A stretch of DNA of 31,085 nt from a bacterium. GTDB lineage: Bacteria > Babelota > Babeliae > Babelales > Vermiphilaceae. The stretch covers positions 1 to 31,085 of the forward strand of contig JAKAUA010000036.1 of assembly GCA_021827875.1 (NCBI GenBank), given 5' to 3'. Shown piece by piece: positions 15,791 through 23,415 of the stretch. The position numbers and the translations under genes are program-made. Every line of letters begins with the position of its first letter. The stretch's first letter is position 1. A model generated the notes under the pieces. The model saw only the letters and a program-made list of their open reading frames with translations. It had not been told where the DNA came from and did not search any database.

Positions 15791-16170
15791 AGTAAAACCT
15801 CAAAACATATGTTAGAAACTTGTTTCTCAATGATTTGTATATTCTATTATAAATGTTTTCAATGATATTGCAACGAATCAGTCATTGAATTGTTTCAATT
15901 ATGATTTATTCAGAGTGGTAAAAAGGGCAAAAAGGGCAAATTATTTAATGGAGATAAAAAATTTCCAGTCTTGCAGAAAAATAATTTTTTACTTTAACTT
16001 TTATCATTGAACAAAAATTTACAACCAGCCGCACATAAATCACAAATTAATTTCAATTATTGACTACTGAAGGCAAAAAAAGCTAAAAAGAAATAAGGAT
16101 TATATCCTCCTTCGCTCATATAGAGCTACGGCGGGATAAAACTATTCTTATATCCACAAGGGGTGGGATA
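15791..16170. other. AT-rich non-coding gap before the division cluster
   Basis: I see no gene in this 380-base stretch. It carries the promoter regions of the divergent large secreted-protein gene and of the ftsQ-like gene, a tandem 9-mer AAAAAGGGC x2 (15920-15937), several A and T runs, and an imperfect hairpin at 16103-16138 followed by ACTATTCTTATATC (16141-16154), a 14-mer that recurs upstream of tgt. Confidence 0.7.
16103..16138. repeat. Imperfect inverted repeat upstream of the ftsQ-like gene
   Basis: TATCC (16103-16107) pairs with GGATA (16134-16138), CC with GG inside, and GCTC (16114-16117) with GAGC (16123-16126), leaving a short ATATA loop and a few mismatches. There is no U-run. 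It lies 32 bases before the start codon. It may be an operator, an RNA hairpin, or a dispersed repeat unit of the genome. Confidence 0.45.
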
Positions 16171-16890
16171 ATGTTTTTGGGGACAAAGCGCATTTTTGCA
16201 TGTATTGGCATGAGCACACTATTGATTGCAAGCTTTTGCTTGTATCGCTCTATGCAGTCGGCGGTGTATACCGTCATTGTCGATAATGCATTTTCTGCTG
16301 ACATGAGTGCGCAATTGTCAGATTATGTTACACATCATGCCGATATGTCTACCCAACTTCTTTGTAATCAACTAAAAAAACAATTTGCGGCAATAAAAGA
16401 GTGCTCTGCACGCCTGTATGCCGACGGTACTTGTGCATTAGCAATTGTGGCAAAAAAGCCACTGATAAAACTCTCTTCAGATATTGTGTTAACTCATGAA
16501 GGGACAAGCACCGAGCTTGCATTATGGAATGCAAAAGCGGTAGCTGATTTAGCTACTATCACCATAAAACAATCTTTCGCAGAATCAGATGGAAAAGCAT
16601 TGGCAGCTTACATCAAAAGTATGCCTCCTCATTATTTTCAACATTATGATATCTGTTGGAACAACAAGCATGAAATCTCTTTTTACGACAAAGAACGCAA
16701 AATATTCTTTTTAAGCGATATAACTACCATGCCTGACGATAGTTTCTGCCAATCACTCAATGAAATTATAAGCGGCATGGAGATTGTGAAAAATAAGAAA
16801 CAAAAACAATTAGTTGCTGATATTCGTTTTGAGCGACAGCTCATTATATACGAAAAAAGGGGGGCATATCATGGCAACAGTATTTTCTAA
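16171..16890 (+). CDS. ftsQ: FtsQ/DivIB-like division protein (by position and architecture)
   Basis: A 239-residue bitopic membrane protein directly before ftsA, the usual place of ftsQ. Residues 1-28 hold a short cytoplasmic part and one membrane helix; the rest is periplasmic. Residues about 33-100 fit a POTRA domain as in FtsQ: a strand (YTVIVDNAF), two helices, and a final strand pair with LYADGTCALAIVAKKPLIKL, where the family usually has an ER-x-P ending. Overall sequence similarity to FtsQ is low, so the call leans on context. FtsQ links FtsK to FtsB/FtsL and the septal synthase. GGGGTGGGA lies before the ATG. It overlaps ftsA by 20 bases. Confidence 0.62.
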   Translation: MFLGTKRIFACIGMSTLLIASFCLYRSMQSAVYTVIVDNAFSADMSAQLSDYVTHHADMSTQLLCNQLKKQFAAIKECSARLYADGTCALAIVAKKPLIKLSSDIVLTHEGTSTELALWNAKAVADLATITIKQSFAESDGKALAAYIKSMPPHYFQHYDICWNNKHEISFYDKERKIFFLSDITTMPDDSFCQSLNEIISGMEIVKNKKQKQLVADIRFERQLIIYEKRGAYHGNSIF

Positions 16891-18106
16891 AAAAATTATC
16901 GTTTCCATTGATGTGGGAACCACCAAAATTTCTGTGTTAGTTGCGCAAGTATTAGATGCAGGCAATTTTGAGATTATCGGTATTGGAAAATCACCATCTG
17001 ACGGATTAAAAAAAGGCGTGGTGGCTGACATTGCCAAAACGGTACATTCAATAAAAAATGCGGTAAAAGAAGCAGAAATAATGGCCGGCATATCTATTGA
17101 ATCGGCCAGCATAGGTATCTCTGGCGGCCATATTAACTCAATGAATTCTCATGGCGTGGTGCCATTAAAACATGGCAATGTAAAGCCATTTGATATTACC
17201 AATGTGCTTGCAGCAGCTCGCGCTGTTCCGGTACCGGATGGTCAACAGATTCTGCATGTATTGCCGCAATATTTTATTATAGATGGACATGATAGAGTGC
17301 AAGAGGCGCTCGGCATGCACGGCATTCGTCTTGAAGTGCAGGCGCATATTATTTTAGGCGGTATTGCATCAGTACAAAATTTAATTAAATGCTGTGAATT
17401 AGCAGGAATAAAAGTTACCGACATTATTTTAGAACAACTTGCCTCGGGCGATGCAGTGTTGAGTGATGATGAGCGCCAATTAGGTGTTGCCGTGCTTGAT
17501 ATTGGCGGCGGTACATCAGATTTAGCGCTGTATCAACAAGGTAATATTCGTCATACCATGGTATTGCCATTGGCCGGTAATCATTTTACCAATGACTTGG
17601 CAGTGGGAGTACGCACTACCTTGCGAGAAGCAGAGCGCATTAAAAAGCAGTTTGGTAATGTCTATTGCATAACACCCTCAGAAGGTGATGCACTAGAAGT
17701 TGAAGCAGTGCAGGGTAGCGATAAACATATTATTAGTGCCACTGATATGAATGCCATTTTACAAGCACGTGCGGCTGAAATTTTAATGTTGGTACAGCAA
17801 GAGATCACGAGCAAGCAGCTCCAACCATTTATGAGAACCGGTTTGGTATTAACCGGCGGCGGGGCATTGCTTAAAGGGATGAAAGAGTTAGGAGAACATA
17901 TTTTTAAAGTTCCGGTACGTATTGGTGCGCCACGCGTTTCATATCAATTACCGGAATTATTGGATAGTCCTATTTTTGCAACGGGTTATGGTCTTTTAAT
18001 TAATACGTTACGCAGAGATCAAGAAGGTGGTATGGATAGCTTAAACGGTCCATTGGTAAAACGTATTTTTACGCGCATGAAATCATGGGTTTCCGATTTC
18101 TTTTAG
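16871..18106 (+). CDS. ftsA: Cell division protein FtsA
   Basis: Actin-like ATPase that tethers FtsZ filaments to the membrane. The 411-residue protein shows phosphate 1 (SIDVGTTKISVLVAQ, from residue 12), the SHS2/1C insertion (about 85-165), phosphate 2 DIGGGTSD (210-217), and the adenosine motif LTGGGALLKGMKEL. The C-terminal tail RIFTRMKSWVSDFF is amphipathic, as expected of the membrane-targeting helix. The start at 16871 is fixed by a run of six G a few bases upstream and by the family's usual start; a longer frame from 16814 only reads through the end of the preceding gene. ftsZ follows after 21 bases with AAGGAGAG. Confidence 0.95.
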   Translation: MATVFSKKIIVSIDVGTTKISVLVAQVLDAGNFEIIGIGKSPSDGLKKGVVADIAKTVHSIKNAVKEAEIMAGISIESASIGISGGHINSMNSHGVVPLKHGNVKPFDITNVLAAARAVPVPDGQQILHVLPQYFIIDGHDRVQEALGMHGIRLEVQAHIILGGIASVQNLIKCCELAGIKVTDIILEQLASGDAVLSDDERQLGVAVLDIGGGTSDLALYQQGNIRHTMVLPLAGNHFTNDLAVGVRTTLREAERIKKQFGNVYCITPSEGDALEVEAVQGSDKHIISATDMNAILQARAAEILMLVQQEITSKQLQPFMRTGLVLTGGGALLKGMKELGEHIFKVPVRIGAPRVSYQLPELLDSPIFATGYGLLINTLRRDQEGGMDSLNGPLVKRIFTRMKSWVSDFF

Positions 18107-18127
18107 ATTGTTATAAAGGAGAGAAAA

Positions 18128-19297
18128 ATGATCGAGTTCCTACAAGAGGTTGAAAAGCCGATTGCAAAGATTATGGTAATTGGCATTGGCGGTGCGGGTG
18201 GAAACACCGTGAATAGTATTATTGAATCAAAATATGAATATATTGAATGCATGGTTGCTAATACTGATTCTCAAGCATTGGAGCTGTCACGCGCATTTCA
18301 TAAAATTCAGCTCGGGGTGAAATCAAGCAAAGGGCTTGGTGCCGGCGCTAATCCTGAGGTTGGCAGACGCGCTGCAGAAGAAGATATTGATAAAGTAATG
18401 GAACTCGCCAAAGATGCTGATATCGTCTTTGTAACGGGCGGTATGGGCGGTGGAACCGGGTCAGGTGCGTTGCCGGTAATTGCTCGTGCATTAAAAGAAG
18501 CAGGAGTACTCACCATCGCGGTTGTGACCAAGCCATTCTCATTCGAAGGCAAACGTCGTAGCATCATAGCGCAAGAAGCAATCGAAGAATTGAAAAAAAA
18601 TGTAGATACGCTCATTGTTATTCCTAATCAAAAGCTACTTGATGCCGTTGACCAAAAAGTTTCTATGATAGATGCTTTTGCCATGATTAACGAAGTATTG
18701 AGTCATTGCGTAAAAGGTATCTCTGATATCATCACCAAACCGGGCCATATCAACGTTGATTTTGCAGACGTAAAAACAGTAATGCAAGGTCGTGGTATTG
18801 CCGTAATGGGCACCGGACGTGCATCGGGCCTTGATCGTGCAGAACAAGCAGCTATGAATGCAATTACCTCACCATTGCTTGAGAACATGAGCATTCAGGG
18901 TGCACAAGGTATTTTGCTTAACATTACCGGTGGTGCAGATTTAGGATTGCATGAGATTAGCAAGATTGCATCTATTATGCATGAACAAGCGCATCAAAAC
19001 GCACACATTATCATTGGCGCAGTTATTGATGAATCTATGCAGAATGATATCTGTGTAACCATCATAGCAACCGGCTTTGAACAACTGAAAAAAGAAGTAG
19101 AATATACTGATGTTAAAGCCAAAGGTGCAATACGCCTTGACGATGTAATTCACAAAACAGGCTCATCTGATGTGCAAATGGCAAAACAGGTAAATCAAGA
19201 AGAAGCAGCGCATAGAGATAATCAGAATAGATCATCTTTGGATTTGAATGATCTTGATGTGCCTACTTTTTTACGCAAAGAAATATCACGTCAATAA
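18128..19297 (+). CDS. ftsZ: Cell division protein FtsZ
   Basis: Tubulin-like GTPase that forms the division ring. The 389-residue protein has GIGGAGGN at 19-26, the tubulin signature GGGTGSG at 107-113, the T7-loop region with NVDFADVKTVM, and a C-terminal conserved peptide DVPTFLRKE at 377-385, close to the typical D-I-P-x-F-L-R-K, which binds FtsA. A short variable linker (about 325-375) precedes it. All catalytic elements look intact. A strong AAGGAGAG precedes the ATG, and an intrinsic terminator follows 5 bases after the stop, closing the ftsQ-ftsA-ftsZ transcript. Its presence argues against a chlamydial origin. Confidence 0.97.
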   Translation: MIEFLQEVEKPIAKIMVIGIGGAGGNTVNSIIESKYEYIECMVANTDSQALELSRAFHKIQLGVKSSKGLGAGANPEVGRRAAEEDIDKVMELAKDADIVFVTGGMGGGTGSGALPVIARALKEAGVLTIAVVTKPFSFEGKRRSIIAQEAIEELKKNVDTLIVIPNQKLLDAVDQKVSMIDAFAMINEVLSHCVKGISDIITKPGHINVDFADVKTVMQGRGIAVMGTGRASGLDRAEQAAMNAITSPLLENMSIQGAQGILLNITGGADLGLHEISKIASIMHEQAHQNAHIIIGAVIDESMQNDICVTIIATGFEQLKKEVEYTDVKAKGAIRLDDVIHKTGSSDVQMAKQVNQEEAAHRDNQNRSSLDLNDLDVPTFLRKEISRQ

Positions 19298-19302
19298 AAT
19301 AT

Positions 19303-19337
19303 AATGCCCGATGCTTATGCGTGTCGGGCATTTTTAT
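19303..19337 (+). terminator. Intrinsic terminator of the ftsQAZ operon
   Basis: AATGCCCGA (19303-19311) pairs with TCGGGCATT (19324-19332) around a 12-nt loop, followed by a T-run. A 9-bp GC-containing stem plus U-tract is a standard intrinsic terminator. Confidence 0.9.
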
Positions 19338-19381
19338 TATCTACTTTTTATCACGTAATCTAGAGAAAAGGCGATTTGGGA

Positions 19382-19762
19382 CTATAATAAAGTACACCCA
19401 CTGCTCGATGCTTGTTTGGGCATGTCATCATCATATTCAGTTGCATCTACATCTTCATATCCTACCGACCTAGCTTGTTTATCGACAACAGATATAGTAA
19501 GGTCATGCTCCCATGTCTTGGGCCATTTCATATTTTCCCAACCACCATTGGTCCTATAATGTTCGACTATCGTCGAACTTCCGGTGATTTTTATTTCTTT
19601 GTTGGCAGATAAAGCGCCCAAGAGTTGCGATAAAGTGGTTGAATCAATGGGAGCCGATTCAGGATTTTCTGTTTTTCTGGTTTTTTTACTTGGAGCAGTG
19701 TCCATACCATGCATTGAGCTTGTCAATAATAGCGAAGAAATAAATAAACTCTTAATGTTCAT
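19382..19762 (-). CDS. Small secreted protein with C-terminal CTLL (CaaX-like)
   Basis: A 126-residue protein of unknown function. Signal peptide 1-20 (ending SSMHGM) is followed by a basic, Ser/Pro-rich stretch, then residues about 43-95 with a possible small beta domain (NKEIKITGSSTIVEHY, DLTISVVDKQARSVGY), an acidic patch (ATEYDDDM) and a flexible Ser-rich tail that ends SSSGCTLL. The last four residues fit a CaaX box with Leu last, the form used by eukaryotic geranylgeranyltransferase I. Whether this is meaningful or chance cannot be told from one sequence. AGGAG precedes the ATG. It is the last gene of the tgt run, 20 bases after the DJ-1 gene. Confidence 0.72.
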   Translation of the reverse strand: MNIKSLFISSLLLTSSMHGMDTAPSKKTRKTENPESAPIDSTTLSQLLGALSANKEIKITGSSTIVEHYRTNGGWENMKWPKTWEHDLTISVVDKQARSVGYEDVDATEYDDDMPKQASSSGCTLL

Positions 19763-19782
19763 CTAACTACTCCTAAAGATTT

Positions 19783-20319
19783 TTACTTGCTATATTTGTC
19801 GCTTAACAGGCTAATAATATTTTCTGCAAATTCGCGTGCGGCGGCAGGGCCAACAGCGGTAATTATTTTGCCATCAACGACGACGTCGCTGAGTTTGTGA
19901 TTAACACCATATTCTTTGTAGATGGCTTCTAGCTCTTTGTCTTCATTCCAGCCGGTGGCTTTTTTACCTTTTAAAATGCCTGATTTTGCAAGAATGCGCG
20001 TAGAAAGACAGATGGCAGCGACAATAATTTTTTCATCATAGGCTTTTTTGAGAACATCATAGCTTTTTTTATTATCAAGATGTTCTAAGGCACCAGAACC
20101 ACCGATAAAGACAATGGCATCATAATCTGTTGGGTCAAAGGCATCGATCAAAAGGTCAACATGCGTTGTAGAGCCATCGGTTGCGGTTGCTGTCCCGGGA
20201 GTATCGCTTGCGGTAAGTACAGTGAACCCTGCTTGTTCAATAAGATGTTTGGAAACCTGATATTCTATGGGTTGATAATCTCTACTTGCGACAACAAAAA
20301 CAACTTGTCTTTCGGCCAT
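19783..20319 (-). CDS. DJ-1/PfpI family protein
   Basis: A 178-residue protein of the class I glutamine amidotransferase-like DJ-1/PfpI superfamily. The nucleophile elbow is C104 in VAAICLST, the conserved glutamate is E19 in QPIEYQ, and YDAIVFIGGSGALEHL is the typical strand-loop before it. The region after the cysteine (ILAKSGILKGKKATGW) matches the family's L...G.L.G...T. Members are chaperones, deglycase/glyoxalase-type enzymes or peptidases, and the precise activity cannot be assigned. No signal peptide, so it acts in the cytoplasm. AAAGGG precedes the ATG. It lies in the tgt run; a stress-protection role would be in keeping with the family. Confidence 0.88.
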   Translation of the reverse strand: MAERQVVFVVASRDYQPIEYQVSKHLIEQAGFTVLTASDTPGTATATDGSTTHVDLLIDAFDPTDYDAIVFIGGSGALEHLDNKKSYDVLKKAYDEKIIVAAICLSTRILAKSGILKGKKATGWNEDKELEAIYKEYGVNHKLSDVVVDGKIITAVGPAAAREFAENIISLLSDKYSK

Positions 20320-20354
20320 ATAAACCCTTTAACTTTCCTGGTGATCACAAATGC

Positions 20355-21338
20355 CTATTTTGATGCAGCATAAAGGGTGTTAGCCTGATTGTCAATTATA
20401 TGGCTTATTTTCAACGATGGATATTCTATGTTTTTCGCTTTATTTTCAATTGTTTTGTCCACTTGTATCTCTACAAATTCATGAGCATTGAGAGCAATCG
20501 TCACCGATTTTTTATATATCGTGTGCCAGTGGCACTCTGTACGCTTGGCGGTCTCTTTTAAGGCAAAGAATGCGCGCCAAAACTTTTTGTTCGGTGAACC
20601 TTGCCACCATGAGAGATAGATATTTTTTACCGTTGTTTTCTCCAGCAAATACTGTAACGTCGCGAATGTTGTTTGTCCGGGAGCAGTAATAATCAAATGA
20701 TCTATGGTTCTACTGCCCGTTGCTTTTATAAGTTCTGGCAGCAAACTGTAATCTATAGTCGAAGAAGTTGATTTTATGCCGCTTGATGCCCGATCATCGA
20801 TAAGAATAAGTTGATTGTGTTTGCGCAAACAGTGCCATGCACCATGCCCTGATTGAATAGAAAAGGTATGATTTCTTTGTGTATTGCCTATATGACTTAT
20901 CAAGTAAATGGCTGAGATAAAAAGCAAAAAGAGACCTATGCGACGATTTTGGTCAATGCTAAAACGCAAGCAAATAATGATAAAAGGAATAACAAGAATA
21001 ACGAGCAGTAGCCCTATGGGCAATGTAGGAAAGCCAAAGAGCCATTCGCGCTGGCCATAATGCATGCAAAAAAGCCATGCGGAAGATATCTTTTCTAATA
21101 AGAAAATAAGCGCACCCTGTGGAATGTGCAGTAGTTCAGAGAAAAAAATGAGTGATGCCAACAGGAGGAAGACTGTTAGAAAAGGCATGAAAATAAGATT
21201 GCCCACAATTGATGCAGCCGATAATGGCATACCCCAACCAATTAAAATAGGCAAACTTACGCAAGTAAGAAAAAGTTGCAGATCAATAAAATTAATTAAC
21301 CACTTTTGTGCGCGTGCAACTGTTGAAGTAGTAATCAT
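20355..21338 (-). CDS. Short ComEC/Rec2-like membrane protein with degenerate metallo-hydrolase domain
   Basis: A 327-residue protein resembling only the C-terminal half of ComEC, the DNA-uptake channel. Residues 15-70 (LTCVSLPILIGWGMPLSAAS, IVGNLIFMPFLTVFLLL) match the end of the Competence domain, with four to five membrane helices to about 155. The rest follows the order of ComEC's metallo-beta-lactamase-like domain (SGHGAWHCLRKHNQLILIDD, then TIDHLIITAPGQTTFATLQY), but the metal ligands expected as THxxxDH are TAPGQTT here. The N-terminal OB fold and first helices are absent, and the upstream gene occupies that space. It may be a truncated relic or a repurposed protein. It sits 33 bases after the SpoU gene in the tgt run. 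Confidence 0.65.
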   Translation of the reverse strand: MITTSTVARAQKWLINFIDLQLFLTCVSLPILIGWGMPLSAASIVGNLIFMPFLTVFLLLASLIFFSELLHIPQGALIFLLEKISSAWLFCMHYGQREWLFGFPTLPIGLLLVILVIPFIIICLRFSIDQNRRIGLFLLFISAIYLISHIGNTQRNHTFSIQSGHGAWHCLRKHNQLILIDDRASSGIKSTSSTIDYSLLPELIKATGSRTIDHLIITAPGQTTFATLQYLLEKTTVKNIYLSWWQGSPNKKFWRAFFALKETAKRTECHWHTIYKKSVTIALNAHEFVEIQVDKTIENKAKNIEYPSLKISHIIDNQANTLYAASK

Positions 21339-21371
21339 AGAGAATTATATTTTTTGATCCGCAATCGTAAT

Positions 21372-22118
21372 TTATTTAGCAAATACCATATACATGGCGA
21401 TAGAGCCCGCAACAGCAGCATTCAAGCTCTCAATCTTGCCCGGCATAGACAGGGTAATTTCTTGATCGCATGCAACTAAGAGGTCGTGCGGAATACCATG
21501 TGCTTCGTTACCGACAACAAGTAAGCAATCTTTTCTGCTAGCAGATTCGACCGATGCCCCGCCTTCTACAACTAATGCATTGAGTTTAAGCTCACCTTTC
21601 TGCTCAAGCAATTCTTCAGTCGTACAGCGGAAGATTTTTACCGCGCCCAGTGCGCCGGCAGTTGCTTGTACAACTTTAGGGCTCCAGACATCAGCACCTT
21701 CGATAGTTACCACGTTGCGTGCGCCAAGGGCAGCAGCAGAGCGGATCAAAGTGCCCATGTTACCCGGGTCGGCAATGTGTGCCAATACTACGCCGGCACC
21801 AAGATCTGCTAAATCAGCAGGCTTTGGTATAGCGAATACTGCCATAATACCGCTTGGTGTTACGCTGGTACTAATTTTTTCCATTACTTTTGCAGACACT
21901 GCTACAATGCGATCTTCATCGTTTACCATAAGTTTTGCTTGGTCAAGCATGGCATGGGTCGCATACAAACGAGAAAGCTTTAAGGAGCTCTCAAGCAACG
22001 TTTGGCACACTCGTATGCCCTCAGCGATAAATTGATTGTGCTGAGCGCGGCCTTTTGCGCTGTGTAGACTGGTAATATATTTAACGTCAGGGTTAATAAG
22101 TGATGTAATTGATTTCAT
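21372..22118 (-). CDS. SpoU/TrmH-family RNA 2'-O-methyltransferase
   Basis: A second SPOUT methyltransferase, 248 residues. The N-terminal part (ITSLHSAKGRAQHNQFIAEG) is the substrate-binding domain seen in TrmH/TsnR/RlmB-like proteins. The knot domain has motif 1 DPGNMGTLIRS (117-127), motif 2 VVGNEAHGIP (201-210) and motif 3 SMPGKIESLNAAVAGSIAMY (from 224), all canonical, unlike the altered motif 3 of the other copy at 11487. The target RNA is unknown; this subgroup commonly modifies 23S rRNA. The ATG directly abuts the tgt stop codon (TAAATG), so translation is probably coupled to tgt. Confidence 0.88.
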   Translation of the reverse strand: MKSITSLINPDVKYITSLHSAKGRAQHNQFIAEGIRVCQTLLESSLKLSRLYATHAMLDQAKLMVNDEDRIVAVSAKVMEKISTSVTPSGIMAVFAIPKPADLADLGAGVVLAHIADPGNMGTLIRSAAALGARNVVTIEGADVWSPKVVQATAGALGAVKIFRCTTEELLEQKGELKLNALVVEGGASVESASRKDCLLVVGNEAHGIPHDLLVACDQEITLSMPGKIESLNAAVAGSIAMYMVFAK

Positions 22119-23252
22119 TTAAATTCTGTCCTCCAAAATAGCATTTCGATATTGTTTCATTAATTGCACCATAAAATGAAGATTGTGTATGGTTGCCAAG
22201 GTATAACCGGTCATCTCATTTGCTTTGAACAAATGGTGAATATAGGCCAGCGTATATTTTTGGCAGACCATGCAGGTACATTCTTTATCTATAGGGCCAA
22301 AATTTTCTTTGTTACTTGCTTGTAAAATTTTTTTTGTGCCTGCAAATGTAAAGAGCAAGCCATGGCGTGCGCAGCGGGTAGGGTGCGAGCTATCAAAAGT
22401 ATCAATTCCCTGGCTAATGCAATATTCCAGCGATGCTAAATCACCAATACCCAATAAATGATTTGGTTTATCAGTAGGCAATTGTGGCATGGTATAGGCA
22501 AGCAGATCAAACATCTCTTGTCTGGTTTTGCCCAAAGAGCCGCCAATTGCAAAGCCGTCAAATGGTAGCGAGGTAAGATATTTGCAACTCTCGGTGCGCA
22601 TTTTTTGATCAACACCACCATGAATTACTGCATACATTGCTTGATTGTTTGGCGATGCCAAATGCGCATCTAGCGATCGCTTTTCCCAGCGGTGTGTACG
22701 CTCAAGCGAAGCTTTAAGTTTTTTTTCATCTATATGATACGGCGGTAGCTCATCAAAAGGGATAATAATATCGGCACCAAGATCTTTTTGTGCAGCAATA
22801 GATGTTTCGGGCGTGAGTAATATTTTTTGCCCGTCACGGTATGAGCGGAAGAGTACACCTTCCTCGTTAATTTTTAAGACAGAATTATCCATCTTTTTCT
22901 GACCGCGACTTTTTAATTCATCTTTTACGCCGCCATAAGCAAGGCTAAATACTTGGAATCCGCCCGAGTCAGTAATAATAGGGCCAGTGCGATTAATAAA
23001 GGTATGCAGTCCGCCAGCTTTTTTAACTGTTTCGGTCCCCGGTTGCAGCATGAGGTGATAGGTGTTGCAGAACATAAGCTGTAAGCCAATGTCATTCACT
23101 GTTTGGCTATCGATCGCCTTAAGGGTTGCATTGGTACCTACACCCACAAAATTAGGGGTATCAATAATGCCATGCGGGGTATGAATTCTACCCACGCGAG
23201 CACGTGATTTTTTTGATTGATGAATAAGTTCAAAGCGAAATGGTTGGTTCAT
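22119..23252 (-). CDS. tgt: Queuine/preQ1 tRNA-ribosyltransferase
   Basis: Exchanges guanine 34 for preQ1 in tRNAs with GUN anticodons, the base-insertion step of queuosine synthesis. The 377-residue protein has the general acid/base aspartate D95 in TDSGGFQVF, the nucleophile D287 in IDTFDSSHPTR, FAIGGSLGKTRQEM for base recognition, and the zinc site C325-x-C327-x2-C330 with H356, spaced as in bacterial enzymes. No Shine-Dalgarno is seen before the ATG, and the start codon lies in one arm of a 13-bp inverted repeat. It heads a five-gene minus-strand run. No other queuosine gene is in the window. Confidence 0.95.
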   Translation of the reverse strand: MNQPFRFELIHQSKKSRARVGRIHTPHGIIDTPNFVGVGTNATLKAIDSQTVNDIGLQLMFCNTYHLMLQPGTETVKKAGGLHTFINRTGPIITDSGGFQVFSLAYGGVKDELKSRGQKKMDNSVLKINEEGVLFRSYRDGQKILLTPETSIAAQKDLGADIIIPFDELPPYHIDEKKLKASLERTHRWEKRSLDAHLASPNNQAMYAVIHGGVDQKMRTESCKYLTSLPFDGFAIGGSLGKTRQEMFDLLAYTMPQLPTDKPNHLLGIGDLASLEYCISQGIDTFDSSHPTRCARHGLLFTFAGTKKILQASNKENFGPIDKECTCMVCQKYTLAYIHHLFKANEMTGYTLATIHNLHFMVQLMKQYRNAILEDRI

Positions 23253-23294
23253 ATAAGAATAGTGCCTGGTTAATATGATCTACTATTCTTATAT
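23251..23294. promoter_or_regulatory. 13-bp inverted repeat over the tgt start region
   Basis: ATATAAGAATAGT (23251-23263) and ACTATTCTTATAT (23282-23294) are perfect inverted copies with 18 bases between them. The first two bases of the left arm belong to the tgt start codon, and the right arm touches a possible -10 element. It may be an operator for a dimeric regulator or, if fully transcribed, a hairpin that hides the start codon. Confidence 0.6.
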
Positions 23295-23301
23295 CATAGC
23301 A
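23293..23301 (-). promoter_or_regulatory. Possible extended -10 promoter for the tgt run
   Basis: On the minus strand TGC-TATGAT is an extended -10 element about 40 bases before the tgt ATG. The -35 position is weak, as is usual for extended -10 promoters. Predicted transcription would begin inside the inverted repeat. Confidence 0.35.
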
Positions 23302-23415
23302 GAAATTAAAAATGCTTAAAGCAGATAATTAACGCGTTTGTTACTTTTGGGTGCGCATATCTTTAATAGGTTTATTCAATTGGACTATGGCGCTTTCCCG
23401 ATAGTTTAAAGCTTT

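Noticed and set aside
16814..16870. Longer N-terminus for FtsA
   Set aside because: The extra codons overlap the ftsQ-like gene in another frame; a strong G-rich ribosome site and the family start both support ATG 16871.
21580..22035. Plus-strand open frame of 151 codons within the SpoU gene
   Set aside because: Antisense to a gene with all three SPOUT motifs; low-complexity Ser/Ala translation.
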